Assembly: GCA_027257055.1 (NCBI GenBank)
Contig: JAPVLO010000232.1
Location: 1 to 64,000 of the forward strand
Origin: Cephalopachus bancanus
Taxonomy: Eukaryota; Chordata; Mammalia; Primates; Tarsiidae
Length of the DNA: 64,000 nucleotides
Direction: 5' to 3'
In this document: one piece after another, positions 23,390-33,878 of the stretch
Layout: every line of letters starts with the position of its first letter
Position numbering within the stretch: position 1 is the first letter of the stretch
Position numbers and translations under genes: made by a program
The notes under the pieces: model-generated
What the model was told of the DNA's origin: nothing
The model's input: only the letters and a program-made list of their open reading frames with translations
Databases searched by the model: none

Positions 23390-23640
23390 TGGGTGACAAT
23401 TGAGGACTGGGAGTTAAGAGTATGGTTTGCTTAATGGATGATGATGATACCTTTAAGGTAGGGAACTTATGGAAAGAGCAGAATTTGAAGAGGGAGGTAT
23501 AGGGTATGATTCGAGATGTTTTAGGTACCTGGGGGAACCAAGAACTGTCAGGTGAGTACTTAGATGCCTGAGTTGGAATTCAGGGGTAAGTGAGTATTAG
23601 TTAAGGGACTTGCAGTCACCTGTGTGATACTGTATAGAGA
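23390..23640 (+). repeat. Ancient interspersed repeat, first part
   Basis: Wording (gatgcctgagttggaattca, gacttggaa-type purine-rich DNA) resembles a later part of the old element at 16.2-16.8 kb. It appears to continue after the Tigger-like insertion at 24603. Confidence 0.4.
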
Positions 23641-23798
23641 CTGCAGAAATGTACAGGTTGAGTATCCCTTATCCAAAATGCTTGGAACTGGAGCGTTTGC
23701 GTTTCTTTGGATTTTGGGATTTTTACATATATATAATACAATATCTTGGGGATGGGAGCCAAGTTTAACTGTGGAATTCATTTATGTTTCATGTATAT

Positions 23799-24095
23799 CT
23801 TTTTTTTTTTTTTTTTTTTTTTGAGTTGGAGTCTCACTCTGTCGCCCAGACTGGAGTGCAGTGGCCGCTTCCGGCCACCGCAACCTCGACCTGCTGGGCT
23901 CCGGCGATCCTTCCGCCTCAGCCTTCCAAGTAGCTGGAATTACAGGCATGCGCTACCACGCCCGGCTGATTTTTTGATTTATTGTAGAGATGAGGTCTCG
24001 CTGCCCAGGCGGGTCTCGAACCCGCGGGCTCAGGCAATCCACTCACCTCAGCCTCCCAAAGGCGCGGGATTACAGGCTGAGCCACTGAGCCCGGC
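23799..24095 (-). mobile_element. Alu, young group
   Basis: Antisense young copy inside the DNA transposon; 11-bp duplication ttcatgtatat at 23788-23798 and 24096-24106. One of the cleanest copies in the window. Confidence 0.95.
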
Positions 24096-24173
24096 TTCAT
24101 GTATATTTTATATACATAACCTGAAGGCAATTGTATACTTTTGTGCATGAAACAAAGTTTTGGCTGCATTGTT

Positions 24174-24461
24174 ATTTTTTTGAGTTGGAGTCTCACTCCA
24201 TCACCCAGACTGGGGTGCAGTGGCATACTCACAGCCACTGCAGCCTCTAGCTGCTGGGTCAGGCTGTCCTTCTGCCTCAGCCTTCCAAATAGCCCGAACA
24301 ACAGGCGCACGCTACCACACCTAGGGCTAATTTTTTGATTTATTGTAGAGACGAGGTCTACCATGTTGCCCAGGCTGGTCATAAACCTGCGGACTCAGGC
24401 AATCCTCTCTCCTCGGCCTCCCAAAATGCTGGGATTACAGGATTGAACCACCATGTTTGGC
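24174..24461 (-). mobile_element. Alu
   Basis: Antisense older copy also inside the DNA transposon, with ttggctgcatt duplicated at both ends. Confidence 0.92.
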
Positions 24462-24602
24462 CTTGGCTGCATTTTGACTCTGACTGTTGCATGAGGTCAG
24501 ACTTAGAATTTTCCACTTGTGGCATCACATCAACGCTCAGAAGATTTCTGATTTTGGAGCATTTGGATTTCAGATTTTCAGATTAGGGATGCCCAGCTAG
24601 TG

Positions 24603-24850
24603 TAATACCAAGAGTGAGGAAAAAGCAGAGGACAGCCTTGGGGCGCATTCATATCCAAGGGTAAGGTGGAAGATCCAGAAGGGAAGTTGAAGAAGAGTGT
24701 AGCTGAGCAGATGAAAGGAATGGCCTAGGATTGGGGGGCCAAGGAAGGGGCTAGGCACATCTCGCTGGTGGACAAGCGGGGGAAGTACTGTGAGGGTTTG
24801 TTGAGACAAAAACGACATGGCATCTAAGAGGTGAAAGACATTTTCTCAGG
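24603..24850 (+). repeat. Ancient interspersed repeat, second part
   Basis: Purine-rich sequence that fits as the continuation of the element interrupted at 23652. Confidence 0.35.
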
Positions 24851-25097
24851 TGTATGTATTGCTTTGCAAGAAGTCATGATAGTGTAGACAGAGTAGATTT
24901 CTGGAACATTCTTAAATACAAGGGTAGGGCCTATAAAACCCAATTTAATAGGAGACCCATGCTGAAAAATAGGTCCTGTTTTCCCCCTTCTCTCATGGGA
25001 GTTACAGCTTAAAAACTTTGAGATGATCCCCAGTGAAAGGGCTGCCTAAAAATCTCCTCTCCATATTGTTGGGTTTTTGCATTTTTTAACACACCTT
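24851..25097. other. NRF1: NRF1 intron 1, unassigned
   Basis: Nothing recognised. Confidence 0.5.
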
Positions 25098-25109
25098 CTT
25101 AAAATTCTT

Positions 25110-25393
25110 TTTTTTTTTTTTGAGTTGGAGTCTTGCTCTGTTGCCCAGATTGGAGTGCAGTGGCCGCTTCCGGCTACCACAGCCTCGACCTGCCGGGCTC
25201 CGGCGATCCTTCTGCCTCAGCCTTCCGAGTAGCCAGAATTACAGGCGCGTGCTACCACACCCAGCTAATTTTTTGATTTATTGTAGAGATGAGGTCTCGG
25301 TGCCCAGGCGGGTCTCGAACCCGCGGGCTCAGGCAATCCACTCACCTCAGCCTCCCAAAGGCGCGGGATTACAGGCTGAGCCACCGAGCCCGG
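25110..25393 (-). mobile_element. Alu, young group
   Basis: Antisense copy with T-arm motif and short linker (ctcggtgcccagg). 12-bp duplication cttaaaattctt at 25098-25109 and 25394-25405. Confidence 0.95.
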
Positions 25394-25405
25394 CTTAAAA
25401 TTCTT

Positions 25406-26050
25406 ATAGTCTAAGAATTAGAGATTTCATCTCAGTTGACAGTCTCTTAAAATAGGAATTCCTCTTGAAGAGTTTTGAGTCTTTATGATATGAAAATATT
25501 AAGTATAGGGGTTTTTAATTTGGGTTCGTGGATGTGTTGTGCCGTGTGACCCTGATGAAATCAAGTGTTGGGTGTGCTGGCTGGAGCCAGGCATCTCACG
25601 ATGTGGGAAGAGCAGGAAACAGAGGTGTGGAGTGGGTGTCCCTCGTGAGAAGCCTGGGAGGTGATGGGGAAGCGCTTGGAGGTGGCCGTGGGAGCCACAG
25701 AATGAAGGTGGGAGGAGCGCAGAGCTGGCCTCAGACAAGTCTTCCTTGGCTTCTCAGACTCCAGGATTCCTGCGGGTGGATGCCCATTGGCGAGCTGTAG
25801 ACACAGGAGGCGTGTTCTCTTGCGCTTTCTCCCCCTTCCCCCCTTCTCCTCCTCCCTCTTCCTCTGTCTGTCTCTCTTTGATACTCTCTCTCTCTCTCTC
25901 TCTCTTTTGGAGGGGGTCAGGTTACTGTTGTTTTAAAGGGAAAGTGTGTTTTGCAAGGAAAAAAATTGGTTCATACATTGTGCTCATAGAAAAAATTCAT
26001 CTCTTAAAAAACTTACCAAGCTGGCTCACCTGACAAAAATAATTTGGAAA
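25406..26050. other. NRF1: NRF1 intron 1, unassigned
   Basis: No gene or repeat named, apart from the TC repeat at 25883-25906. Confidence 0.5.
25883..25906. repeat. (TC)n microsatellite
   Basis: Uninterrupted TC units within a longer pyrimidine tract (about 25825-25906). Confidence 0.9.
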
Positions 26051-26065
26051 ACTTTGGAAAATTTG

Positions 26066-26334
26066 CCGGGCTCGGTGGCTCAGCCTGTAATCCCACGCCT
26101 TGGGAGGCTGAGGTGAGCGGAGTGCCTGAGCTCGCGGGTTCGAGACCCGCCTGGGCAACTTGGTGAGACCTCATCTCTACAATAAATAAAAGAATCAGCC
26201 AGGTGTGGTAGCGCGCGCCTGTGGTTCCGGCTACTCGGAAGGCGGAGGCGGAAGGATCGCCGGAGCCCGGCAGGTCGAGGTACCGCACTCCAGTCTGGGC
26301 GACAGAGTGAGACTCCAACTCGAAAAAAAAAAAA
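26066..26334 (+). mobile_element. Alu, T-arm motif with long linker, right hairpin deleted
   Basis: Sense copy with gcgggttcgagacccgcc but the older AACTTGG linker, so the T arm arose before the linker deletion. The right-arm hairpin is deleted (gaggtaccgcactcc). 15-bp duplication actttggaaaatttg at 26051-26065 and 26337-26351. Confidence 0.94.
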
Positions 26335-26369
26335 CCACTTTGGAAAATTTGTCTATCTGTCCATCTATC

Positions 26370-26630
26370 TATCTATTTTGAGTCGTGGTCTCACTCCCAG
26401 TCTGGAGTGCAGTAGAATAGTCACTACTCACCACAGCCTCCACCTCCTGGGCTTAGGCAATCCTTTTGCCTCAGCCTCCAAAGTAGTTGGGACTGCAGGT
26501 GTGTGTCACCATTCCTGGCTGATTTCAAAAACTTTTTTTTTTTTTTCAGAGTTGAGGTTTCCTTATGCTGTCCAGGCTGGTCTCCAACATCTGGTCTCTG
26601 ACAGTCTTCCTGCCTTAGCCTCCTACTATA
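26370..26630 (-). mobile_element. Alu, diverged
   Basis: Old antisense copy with a poly-T insertion in its linker and a truncated left arm. Confidence 0.8.
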
Positions 26631-26635
26631 TATAA

Positions 26636-26930
26636 ATTTTTTTTTATTTTGAGTGGGAGTCTCACTCTGTCGCCCAGGCTGAAGTGAAGTGGCATGCTCA
26701 CAGCCTCAGCAGCCTCGACCTGCTGGGCTCAGGCGATCCTTCCGCCTCAACCCTCCAAGTAGCTGGAACATCAGGCACATGCCACCAACGCCCGGGTAAT
26801 TTTTTGATTAGTTGTAGACACAAGGTCTCACCAAGTTGTCCAGACTCGTCTCCAACACCTGAGCTTAGGCAATCCTCTCACCTCAGCCTCCCAAAGTGCT
26901 GGGATTACAGGTATGAACGACCATGACCTG
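26636..26930 (-). mobile_element. Alu
   Basis: Antisense older copy following directly on the previous one. Confidence 0.86.
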
Positions 26931-27123
26931 CTTGAAAATGTAAATGCACAAATGTTTTAATCTATTATATGGGACAAGACATGTGTTCTCCTCTTGCTTA
27001 ATTTTTCTACCATGAAATGAAAATATTATTGATATATTTTATAAGCTCTTTCTGAGATATGGTAATTATGGAGTACTTTGATATCCAAGATGGTTTAATG
27101 CTAACAAATTGCCAGTGTTCTCA

Positions 27124-27155
<32 letters not shown>

Positions 27156-27444
27156 AGTCAGGTTCTCTGTTGCCCAGGCTGGTATATAGTGGCATAATCA
27201 TTGCTCACAGCAGCCTCAAACTGCTGGGCTTCAGTCATCCTCCTGCCTCAGCCTCTCGAATGAGCTGGACCTACAGGTACATGTCACTATTCCCGGTTAT
27301 TTTTATTTTTATTTTTGTAGAGGCAAGGTCTCACTGTGTTGCCCAGGCTGATCTCAAATTGTTGAACTCCTGGACTCAAACAGTCCTCTTGCCTTGGCCT
27401 CCCAAAGTGTTGGATTTGTGGGTGAGAGCCACCACACCTAGCCT
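27124..27444 (-). mobile_element. Alu, old
   Basis: Antisense copy with an 18-base T run and diverged arms. Confidence 0.85.
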
Positions 27445-27541
27445 AGGATTTACATTTCTAAAGTCATGAATAAATTAAGAAACTTAATATTATCTTTAAG
27501 TGTTCTATACTAGATCTTGATTTCCAAAACACTTCATTCTG

Positions 27542-27856
27542 CTGAGTGTGGTGGCTCACATCTGTAATCCCAACATTTTGGTTGGTGGAAACAAGAGGAT
27601 TGCGTGAGTCCAGGGGTTTGAGACCATCCTAGGCAACTTGGTGAGACCTCATCTCTACAGTAAATCAAAAAATTAGTTGGGTGTGGTGTGGTGCATGCCT
27701 GTGGTTCCAGCTACTTGGAAGGCTGAGGTGGAAGGATTGCCTGAGCCCAGACGGTCAAGGCTGCCGTGGATGTGAGTGTGCCACTGTACTCCAGTCTGGG
27801 TGACAGATTGAGACTCCTACTCAAAAACAAAAACACACCAAAAAAAGACCCCAAAT
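27542..27856 (+). mobile_element. Alu
   Basis: Sense older copy; acttcattctg is duplicated before (about 27530) and after (about 27857) a long A/C-rich tail. Confidence 0.9.
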
Positions 27857-28136
27857 ACTTCATTCTGAAATTTAAGATAATTGGTAATTTCTATTTTCTT
27901 CTAGTAATCTTTGGATTTTTGAAATTAGATTTGGAAGCATTTTTGTCAGCTGTGTCTTAATTTCTGGGGCAGTGATGTCCAAGCTTTTGCTTGCCATTTG
28001 CAAAGTGAAATAGTTATTGCCACTGGGCATTGTTTAATAGGATATCCTATAAAATAATTCTTGTATTGGTAAATATAAGAATGATATGAATAAATAGGTT
28101 GAATAATCTTAAACATAGAAAACTTGTGTAACATAT

Positions 28137-28433
28137 TTTTTCTTTTTTTTTGAGTTGGAGTCTCACTCTGTCGCCCAGGCTGGAGTGCAGCGGCATGCCC
28201 ACAGCCACCTTAGCCTTGACCTGCTGGGCTCAGGTGATCCTTCTGCCTCAGCCTTCCAAGTAGCTGGAACTATAGGCATGCGCATCATGCCTGGCTAATT
28301 TTATTGATTTTGTCATAGAGATGAGGTCTCGCCAAGTTGCCCAGGCTGGTTTTGAATCGGTGGGCTCAGGCAATTCTGTCACCTCTGCCTCCCAAAGTCC
28401 TGGGTTTATAGGCGTAAGCCACCATGCCCGGCC
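28137..28433 (-). mobile_element. Alu
   Basis: Antisense older copy ending at atgcccggcc. Confidence 0.87.
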
Positions 28434-28740
28434 TTTTTTTTTTTTGAGACATGGTCTCACTCTGTCACCAAGACTAGAATGGAATGCAGTGACACAATCA
28501 CAGCTCATACCACAGCCTCGAACACTGGGGCTCAAGCATTCTGCCCTTCCCAGCCTCTTAAGTAGCTGGACCTGCAGGTGTGTACCACAACCCCTGGCTA
28601 ATTTGATTTTTTTTTTTTTGTAGTGACACAGTCTTGCTATATTGCCCCAAGGCTGGTCTCAGACTCCTGAGTTCAAGCAGTCCTCCTGCCTTGACCTCCC
28701 AAAATGCTGGGATTATCGTTGTGAACCACCACACTCAGCC
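28434..28740 (-). mobile_element. Alu, old
   Basis: Antisense copy with gagacatggtctcac wording, older than most here, abutting the previous Alu. Confidence 0.85.
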
Positions 28741-28887
28741 TGTAATTTGTAATTAACTTCTGTTTGGATTTGTTTTACATTCACTAATGAAAGAGGATAC
28801 AAATAGAACTGGATTATGTTTTGTCTTTTCCTTTGGCCACTTTTGGTGTTTTGATTTTTTTTCTTTCATTAAGCAATAATGAAATCA

Positions 28888-29004
28888 GCCAGGTGCAGTG
28901 GTTTATTCTTGTAATCCCAGCACTTAGGGAGGCCAAGGCGGACGGATTGCTTGAACCTAGCAGATTAAGACCAGCCTAGACAACATAGTGAAACCTTGAC
29001 TTCT
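28888..29004 (+). mobile_element. Alu, first half, interrupted
   Basis: Left arm of an old sense Alu, split by an antisense Alu; it resumes at 29295. Confidence 0.85.
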
Positions 29005-29294
29005 TTTTTTTTTTGTTTTTGAGTTGGAGTCTCACTCTGTCGCCCAGACCGGAGTGTAGTGGCCGCTCCCGGCCACCGCAGCCTCGACCTGCTGGGCTCC
29101 GGCGATCCTTCCACCTCAGCCTTCTGAGTAGCCGGAACTACAGGCATGCGCTACCACGCCCAGCTGATTTTTGATTTATTGTAGAGATGAGGTCTCGCCT
29201 GCCCAGGCGGGTCTCGAACTCACGAGCTCAGGCAATCCACTCACCTCAGCCTCCCAAAGTGCTGGGATTACAGGCTGAGCCACCGAGCCTGGCT
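29005..29294 (-). mobile_element. Alu, middle group, nested in opposite orientation
   Basis: Antisense copy with the 4-nt-shorter linker (ctcgcctgcccagg) inside a sense Alu. gaaacct(t/g)gacttct is duplicated at 28990-29004 and 29295-29309. Confidence 0.94.
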
Positions 29295-29453
29295 GAAACC
29301 TGGACTTCTACAAAAATAATAAAATAATTACTGAGGAGGATCACCTGAGCCCAGGAGGTTGGGGCTGTGGTGAGCTGTGATTGTGGTGAGTGTGCCACTG
29401 CACTCCAGCCTGGATGACAGAGTGAGACTCCAACTAAAAAATAATAATAATAA
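29295..29453 (+). mobile_element. Alu, second half, interrupted
   Basis: Continuation of the sense Alu begun at 28888, ending in an (AAT)n tail. Confidence 0.83.
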
Positions 29454-29737
29454 CAATTTTCTTGGTGACAGACCTTTTATATAAACGTCATCCACAAATC
29501 AAAGAACCAGCCAAGGGTTGCTAAGTAAGAATAGTACTCTATTCCTGACCCAAGACTGGCTTCGGGTGCTAATTCTAAAGAAATAATTTTGATACATTTC
29601 CAGTTATGTGACAATTTATTCCCAGTTATGTGACTGAAAATTTTCATCTTCCTTAATTTTTGCTTCTAAATTTAAAAAACTTTTCTTCGTTGAAAAATGT
29701 ATTATTTTTATAGTGAAAAATTTAGGAAAAAATAAAC

Positions 29738-29794
29738 TCTCGCCTCGGTCTCCCAAAGTGCTGGGTTTACAGGCTGAGCCATCGTGCTCATCCT
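29738..29794 (-). mobile_element. Alu left-end fragment
   Basis: Short antisense piece (tcggtctcccaaagtgctgg to gagccatcgtgctc). Confidence 0.7.
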
Positions 29795-29860
29795 TTAAGT
29801 TTCTTCTAAATAAAAATTCCTTGAAACATTCTCAGTGAGGCGGTTATAAATCCATTTGTA

Positions 29861-30015
29861 GACTGGGTGCGATGGCTCATGCCTATAATCCCAGCACTTT
29901 GGGAGGCTGAGGTGGAGGATTCCTGAGCCTACGGGTTCGAGACCAGGTTGGGCAATTTAGCAAGACTTTGTCTCTACAGTAAATGAAAATTAGCCAGACA
30001 TGGTGGCACGTGCAT
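29861..30015 (+). mobile_element. Alu left half
   Basis: Sense left arm and start of the right arm, cut off at a small (ATCA)n repeat. Confidence 0.82.
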
Positions 30016-30759
30016 CAATCAATCAATCAATTTGTTTTAATGAAATAAAATAGATATTAGAATGTTCCCTCTCATTACATACTTGTCAAGGAAATGCTTA
30101 CCGCCTATTTCATGCTTTGTTGGTTTTGCTGAGTGAGGGTAACTTGGAGTAAGGGTGTAAGGGCTTTTATTTTTCCCTGGGACCCATGAAAGCCTACTAA
30201 GTGAAGAATGAAAGCTAAATCCTGGGCTAACTCCAGTTTCAGTCATGTAGTGACTTGCTTTTTTTCTTCACTCTACTATCATACTTCCTGAGCCGAAGTT
30301 TCTACTTGCAGGATGGTTTCTGAAGTGAAAAATCTTATCTCAGTATAGTGTTGTCCTTTTCTTTTACCCTGGAACCTTCTGAGCTGTTATTCCCAAAGTG
30401 TTAGTAGCAGCAATATACATCATTAGTAGCATATGTAGTTTGCAGTAGTGGTAAAGACACCCATTTTAAAAAATCATTATCTAGCTTAACGGGTTTTTAT
30501 ATTCATAAAATAGAAATATTTATATTTATATAAAATGCTGTATAATCTAACTCATACTCTTCCTCAATGAAATATGTGATGCATAAAGTTCTTTTATTAC
30601 TAATTTATTTATTCATTGTAAAGATGGATATGATTCAGGATCAGGATACAAGTGGTCATCATACAGGTAAAGTTTGGACCTGCTGTTGGTCCCTACTTTG
30701 CCTGGTTTGAGATCAGGTACCCTTATTGATATTGTGTCTTCCCCTCATTATTATTTTTC
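30016..30759. other. NRF1: NRF1 intron 1, unassigned
   Basis: AT-rich single-copy-looking sequence; nothing recognised. Confidence 0.5.
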
Positions 30760-30893
30760 TTGTTTATTTTTTGTGGAGATGGGATCTCACTATGTTGTCT
30801 GGACTTGTCATGAACTCCTGCCCTCATGTGATTCTCTGGCCTCTGCCTTCCAAAGTGTTGTGATCATAGACATGAGCCACCGTTCATGGCCTA
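30760..30893 (-). mobile_element. Alu left-arm fragment, old
   Basis: Antisense left arm only (gagatgggatctcactatg to gccaccgttcatggcct). Confidence 0.75.
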
Positions 30894-31104
30894 AAATTCT
30901 GATTTTATGTAAAGAATAACTGGGTCCTTCTGAAAGTTAGCTTTCTTAGAGATCTTATACAGTAAGCCTATTTAGAGGTGGTAGTGTAACCCATTTTTCC
31001 TGTCTGCTCATTTAGTTCTCTCTTTAATCTCTCTGGTGGCTGTTTTGTTTTTATTTTTATTTCTTATACAAAACAGAAAGCAAACCTAGGGCAAGTAGTT
31101 TCTT

Positions 31105-31220
31105 TCTTTTTTTCCCCCCACACTAAGTATATTTTATTGTGCATTAATTAGATGAAAATTAGTAATATGCATTGACCAAAGCATTTGATTAACAAAACCA
31201 TAAAGAATAACTGAGAGTGT
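31105..31220 (-). mobile_element. Non-Alu DNA carried at the 3' end of an Alu (candidate 3' transduction)
   Basis: The Alu on the minus strand ends in its A tail near 31221, yet the target-site duplication aagtagtttctt is at 31093-31104 and 31821-31832. The bases between are therefore part of the insertion. Read on the minus strand they run about 105 nt from the Alu tail, contain AATAAA, and 19 nt later enter a second A run (about 31105-31113 as T on +). That spacing is typical of Pol II polyadenylation. Confidence 0.7.
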
Positions 31221-31401
31221 TCTTTTTTTTCTTTTTCTTTTTTCTTTTTTTTTGAGTTGGAGTCTCACTCTGTCGCCCAGATTGGAGTGCAGTGGCCGCT
31301 CCCGGCCACCGCAGCCTCGACCCGCTGGGCTCCAGCGATCCTTCCGCCTCAGCCTTCCGAGTAGCTGGAATTACAGGCATGCGCTACCACGCCCGGCTGA
31401 T
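31221..31401 (-). mobile_element. Alu, young group, first part, interrupted
   Basis: Antisense right arm of a young copy, interrupted in its linker by another young Alu; the left arm resumes near 31691. Together with the extra DNA at 31105 it forms one insertion. Confidence 0.9.
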
Positions 31402-31690
31402 TTTTTTTTTTTTTTTGAGTTGGAGTCTCACTCTGTCATCCAGACTGGAGTGCAGTGGCCGCTTCCGGCCACCGCAACCTTGACCTGCTGGGCTCCAGCG
31501 ATCCTTCCGCCTCAACCTTCCGAGTAGCCGGAATTACAGGCACGCGCTACCACGCCTGGTTGGTTTTTTGATTGATTGTAGAGATGAGGTCTCGCTGCCC
31601 AGGCGGGTCTCGAACCCGCGGGCTCAGGCAATCCACTCACCTCAGCCTCCCAAAGGTGCGGGATTACAGGCTGAGCCACCGAGCCCGGCT
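31402..31690 (-). mobile_element. Alu, young group, nested in a young Alu
   Basis: Complete young antisense copy inserted at tgatttttt in the linker of another young copy in the same orientation. Both have the T-arm motif and short linker. Confidence 0.93.
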
Positions 31691-31820
31691 TGATTTTTTG
31701 ATTTATTGTAGAGATGAGGTCTTGCTGCCCAGGCGGGTCTCGAACCCGCGGGCTCAGGCAATCCACTCACCTCAGCCTCCCAAAGTCGCGGGATTACAGG
31801 CTGAGCCACCGAGCCCGGCT
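31691..31820 (-). mobile_element. Alu, young group, second part
   Basis: Left arm of the copy begun at 31221, ending immediately before the target repeat at 31821. Confidence 0.9.
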
Positions 31821-32007
31821 AAGTAGTTTCTTAATTGTCACAATTAGTAAGTAACGTAGTTACTTTCCGTCTAAGTGTAAGTAAAGCCTGTGGAGGTGTC
31901 TGTGACAGAGGAAAAAAGGGCTGACTTGTTCTCTTATTTTCTGCTTTGAAGGTTGGAATCTTTTCCAGGAGAAAAACTTTTGTCATGTATTTTTGACGGT
32001 GAAGATA

Positions 32008-32222
32008 CTTTCTTTTTTTTTTTAAATTTGGAATCTCCCTTCGTCACTCATGGCCACCGCAGCCTCGACCTGTTGGGCTCAGCGATCCTGCCAACCTTCC
32101 AAGTAGCTGGAACTACAAGCAAATGTCACCATACCTGGCTAATTTTTTGATTTTTTGGTCTCGAAACTGTAGGCTCAGGCAATCCTCTCACCTCTGCCTC
32201 CCTAAGTGCTGGCATTACAGGT
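32008..32222 (-). mobile_element. Alu, antisense half of an inverted chimera
   Basis: Diverged antisense copy that stops at attacaggt and switches to sense Alu sequence within a caggtcga word common to both. Confidence 0.8.
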
Positions 32223-32465
32223 CGACGCTGGGGTGGCCGTGAGTGTGCCACTATACTCCAGCCTGAGTGACGGAGTGAGTCTCTATAATAAATCAAAAAA
32301 TCAGCTGGGCGTTGTGGCTCGCACCTATAGTAGTAGCCCAGCTACTTGGAAGGCTGAGGCGGAAAGATTGCCTGAGCCCAGCAGGTTGAGGCTGTGGTGG
32401 CTGTGAGTGTGCCACTGCATTCCAGCGTGGGCAATAGAGTGAGACTCCAACTCAAAAATAATAAT
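32223..32465 (+). mobile_element. Alu, sense half of an inverted chimera
   Basis: Sense right-arm end (32223-32280) fused to the linker and right arm of a sense Alu (32281-32465). The arrangement is rearranged, not a simple insertion. Confidence 0.75.
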
Positions 32466-32723
32466 ATAATAACAGCAGCAGCAACAGCAATAACAACAAT
32501 TTGTACCTTTATCCTTAAGACCGATGTGGGATTTCAGATGTTTTGTCCTGTTGTTGAGAGACATGGAACCAAATTCCATAGCTTTCGCTTACTAGTTTGG
32601 GTGGGATGCATTTCCAAGAGAGTTGAATATTATATAGTACTTTGTGAAAGAATTTGTTTTTAGGCTGACCAGTTTATACTAGGGCAATAAGATCAATTTT
32701 AATTGAGATCATTTATTTAGAAA

Positions 32724-32938
32724 GGCCTGGGCAGCGAGACCTCATCTCTACAATAAATCAAAAAATCAGCCGGGCGTGGTAGCGCATGCCTGTAATTCCG
32801 GCTACTCGGAAGGCTGAGGCGGAAGGATCGCCGGAGCCCAGCAGGTCGAGGCTGCGGTGGCCGGGAGCGGCCACTGCACTCCAGTCTGGGCGACCGAGTG
32901 AGACTCCAACTCAAAAAAAAAAAAAGAAAAGAAAAACC
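32724..32938 (+). mobile_element. Alu, young group, 5'-truncated
   Basis: Sense copy starting at gcctgggcagcgagacc, with the rest perfectly young, including the right-arm hairpin. No clear target duplication, so it may be a truncated or deletion-linked insertion. Confidence 0.87.
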
Positions 32939-33218
32939 CATCAATTGAAATTGGTTTAGCACATTATCTTGGTATTGCTTGGACCCTTTTTATTCTTGCT
33001 AAATGAATTACTCATTTTGATTATATTGACAGCAAGGCAAGATAAATGATTCCAAGAGCCTGCTGGTAACAGAGGTCTAGTCTAGGAAGAGCTGGAGTGG
33101 AAGGCACTTGGCAGCCATCACCTTTTCACCCTGGGGTCACTCATTGTGGTGTTTCCCGTCTTATACAACATACAAGTGGGGCTTAATTTTTGGTCTCAGG
33201 ACCCTGTTTTTTACTCTT

Positions 33219-33504
33219 TTTTTTTTTTGAGTTGGAGTCTCACTCAGTCACCCAGACTGGAGTGCCGTGGCCGCTCTCAGCCACCGCAGCTTCAACTTGC
33301 TGGGCTCCGGCGATCCTTCCGCCTCCGTCTTCCAAGTAGCTGGAACTACAGGCATGTGCCACCACGCCCGACTGATTTTTGATTTATTGTAGAGATGAGG
33401 TCTCGCCAAGTTGCCCAGGCGGGTCTCGAACCCGTGGACTCAGGCATTCCACTCACCTCAGCCTCCCAAGGCGCGGGATTACAGGCTGAGCCACCGAGCC
33501 CACC
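33219..33504 (-). mobile_element. Alu, intermediate
   Basis: Antisense copy with longer linker and near-complete T-arm (gcgggtctcgaacccgtgg); tttttactctt-like words flank it. Confidence 0.92.
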
Positions 33505-33533
33505 TTTTACTCTTAAAAATTATTGTGGACTCT

Positions 33534-33818
33534 AGGCTGGGCCCAGTATCTCACACATATAATCCCAGCACTTTGGGAGGCTGAGATGAGAGGATGGCCT
33601 GAGCCCACGGATTCAAGATCAGCCTGGGCAACTTGGCGAGACCTCATCTCTATAATTAAAAACAAAAAAAAGAGCCAGGTGTGGTGGTGCATGCCTGTAG
33701 TTCCAGGTACATGGAAGGCTGAGGTGGAAGGGTCACTGGAGCCCAGCAGGTTGAGCTGCGGTGGCCATTAGGGTGCTACTGCCCTCCAGCCTGGACAACA
33801 GAGTGAGACTTCAACTAA
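33534..33818 (+). mobile_element. Alu
   Basis: Sense older copy whose tail has become the CA repeat that follows. Confidence 0.87.

Positions 33819-33873
<55 letters not shown>
33819..33873. repeat. (CA)n microsatellite
   Basis: About 27 uninterrupted CA units at the 3' end of an Alu, likely polymorphic. Confidence 0.97.

Positions 33874-33878
<5 letters not shown>

Larger units (their letters stand above)
23652..24602. mobile_element. Tigger/MER-type DNA transposon remnant with terminal inverted repeats
   Basis: It begins caggttgagtatccctta and ends with the near-inverse tagggatgcccagctag, giving about 25-bp terminal inverted repeats next to TA. Internal words (tcttggggatgggagcca, ttgtgcatgaaacaaag, aattttccacttgtggc) match a known non-autonomous mammalian DNA transposon. 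Two Alus have inserted into it. Confidence 0.8.

Noticed and set aside
23990..24030. tRNA gene suggested by a perfect T-arm hairpin
   Set aside because: No acceptor, D or anticodon stems at tRNA spacing; it is part of the Alu left arm.
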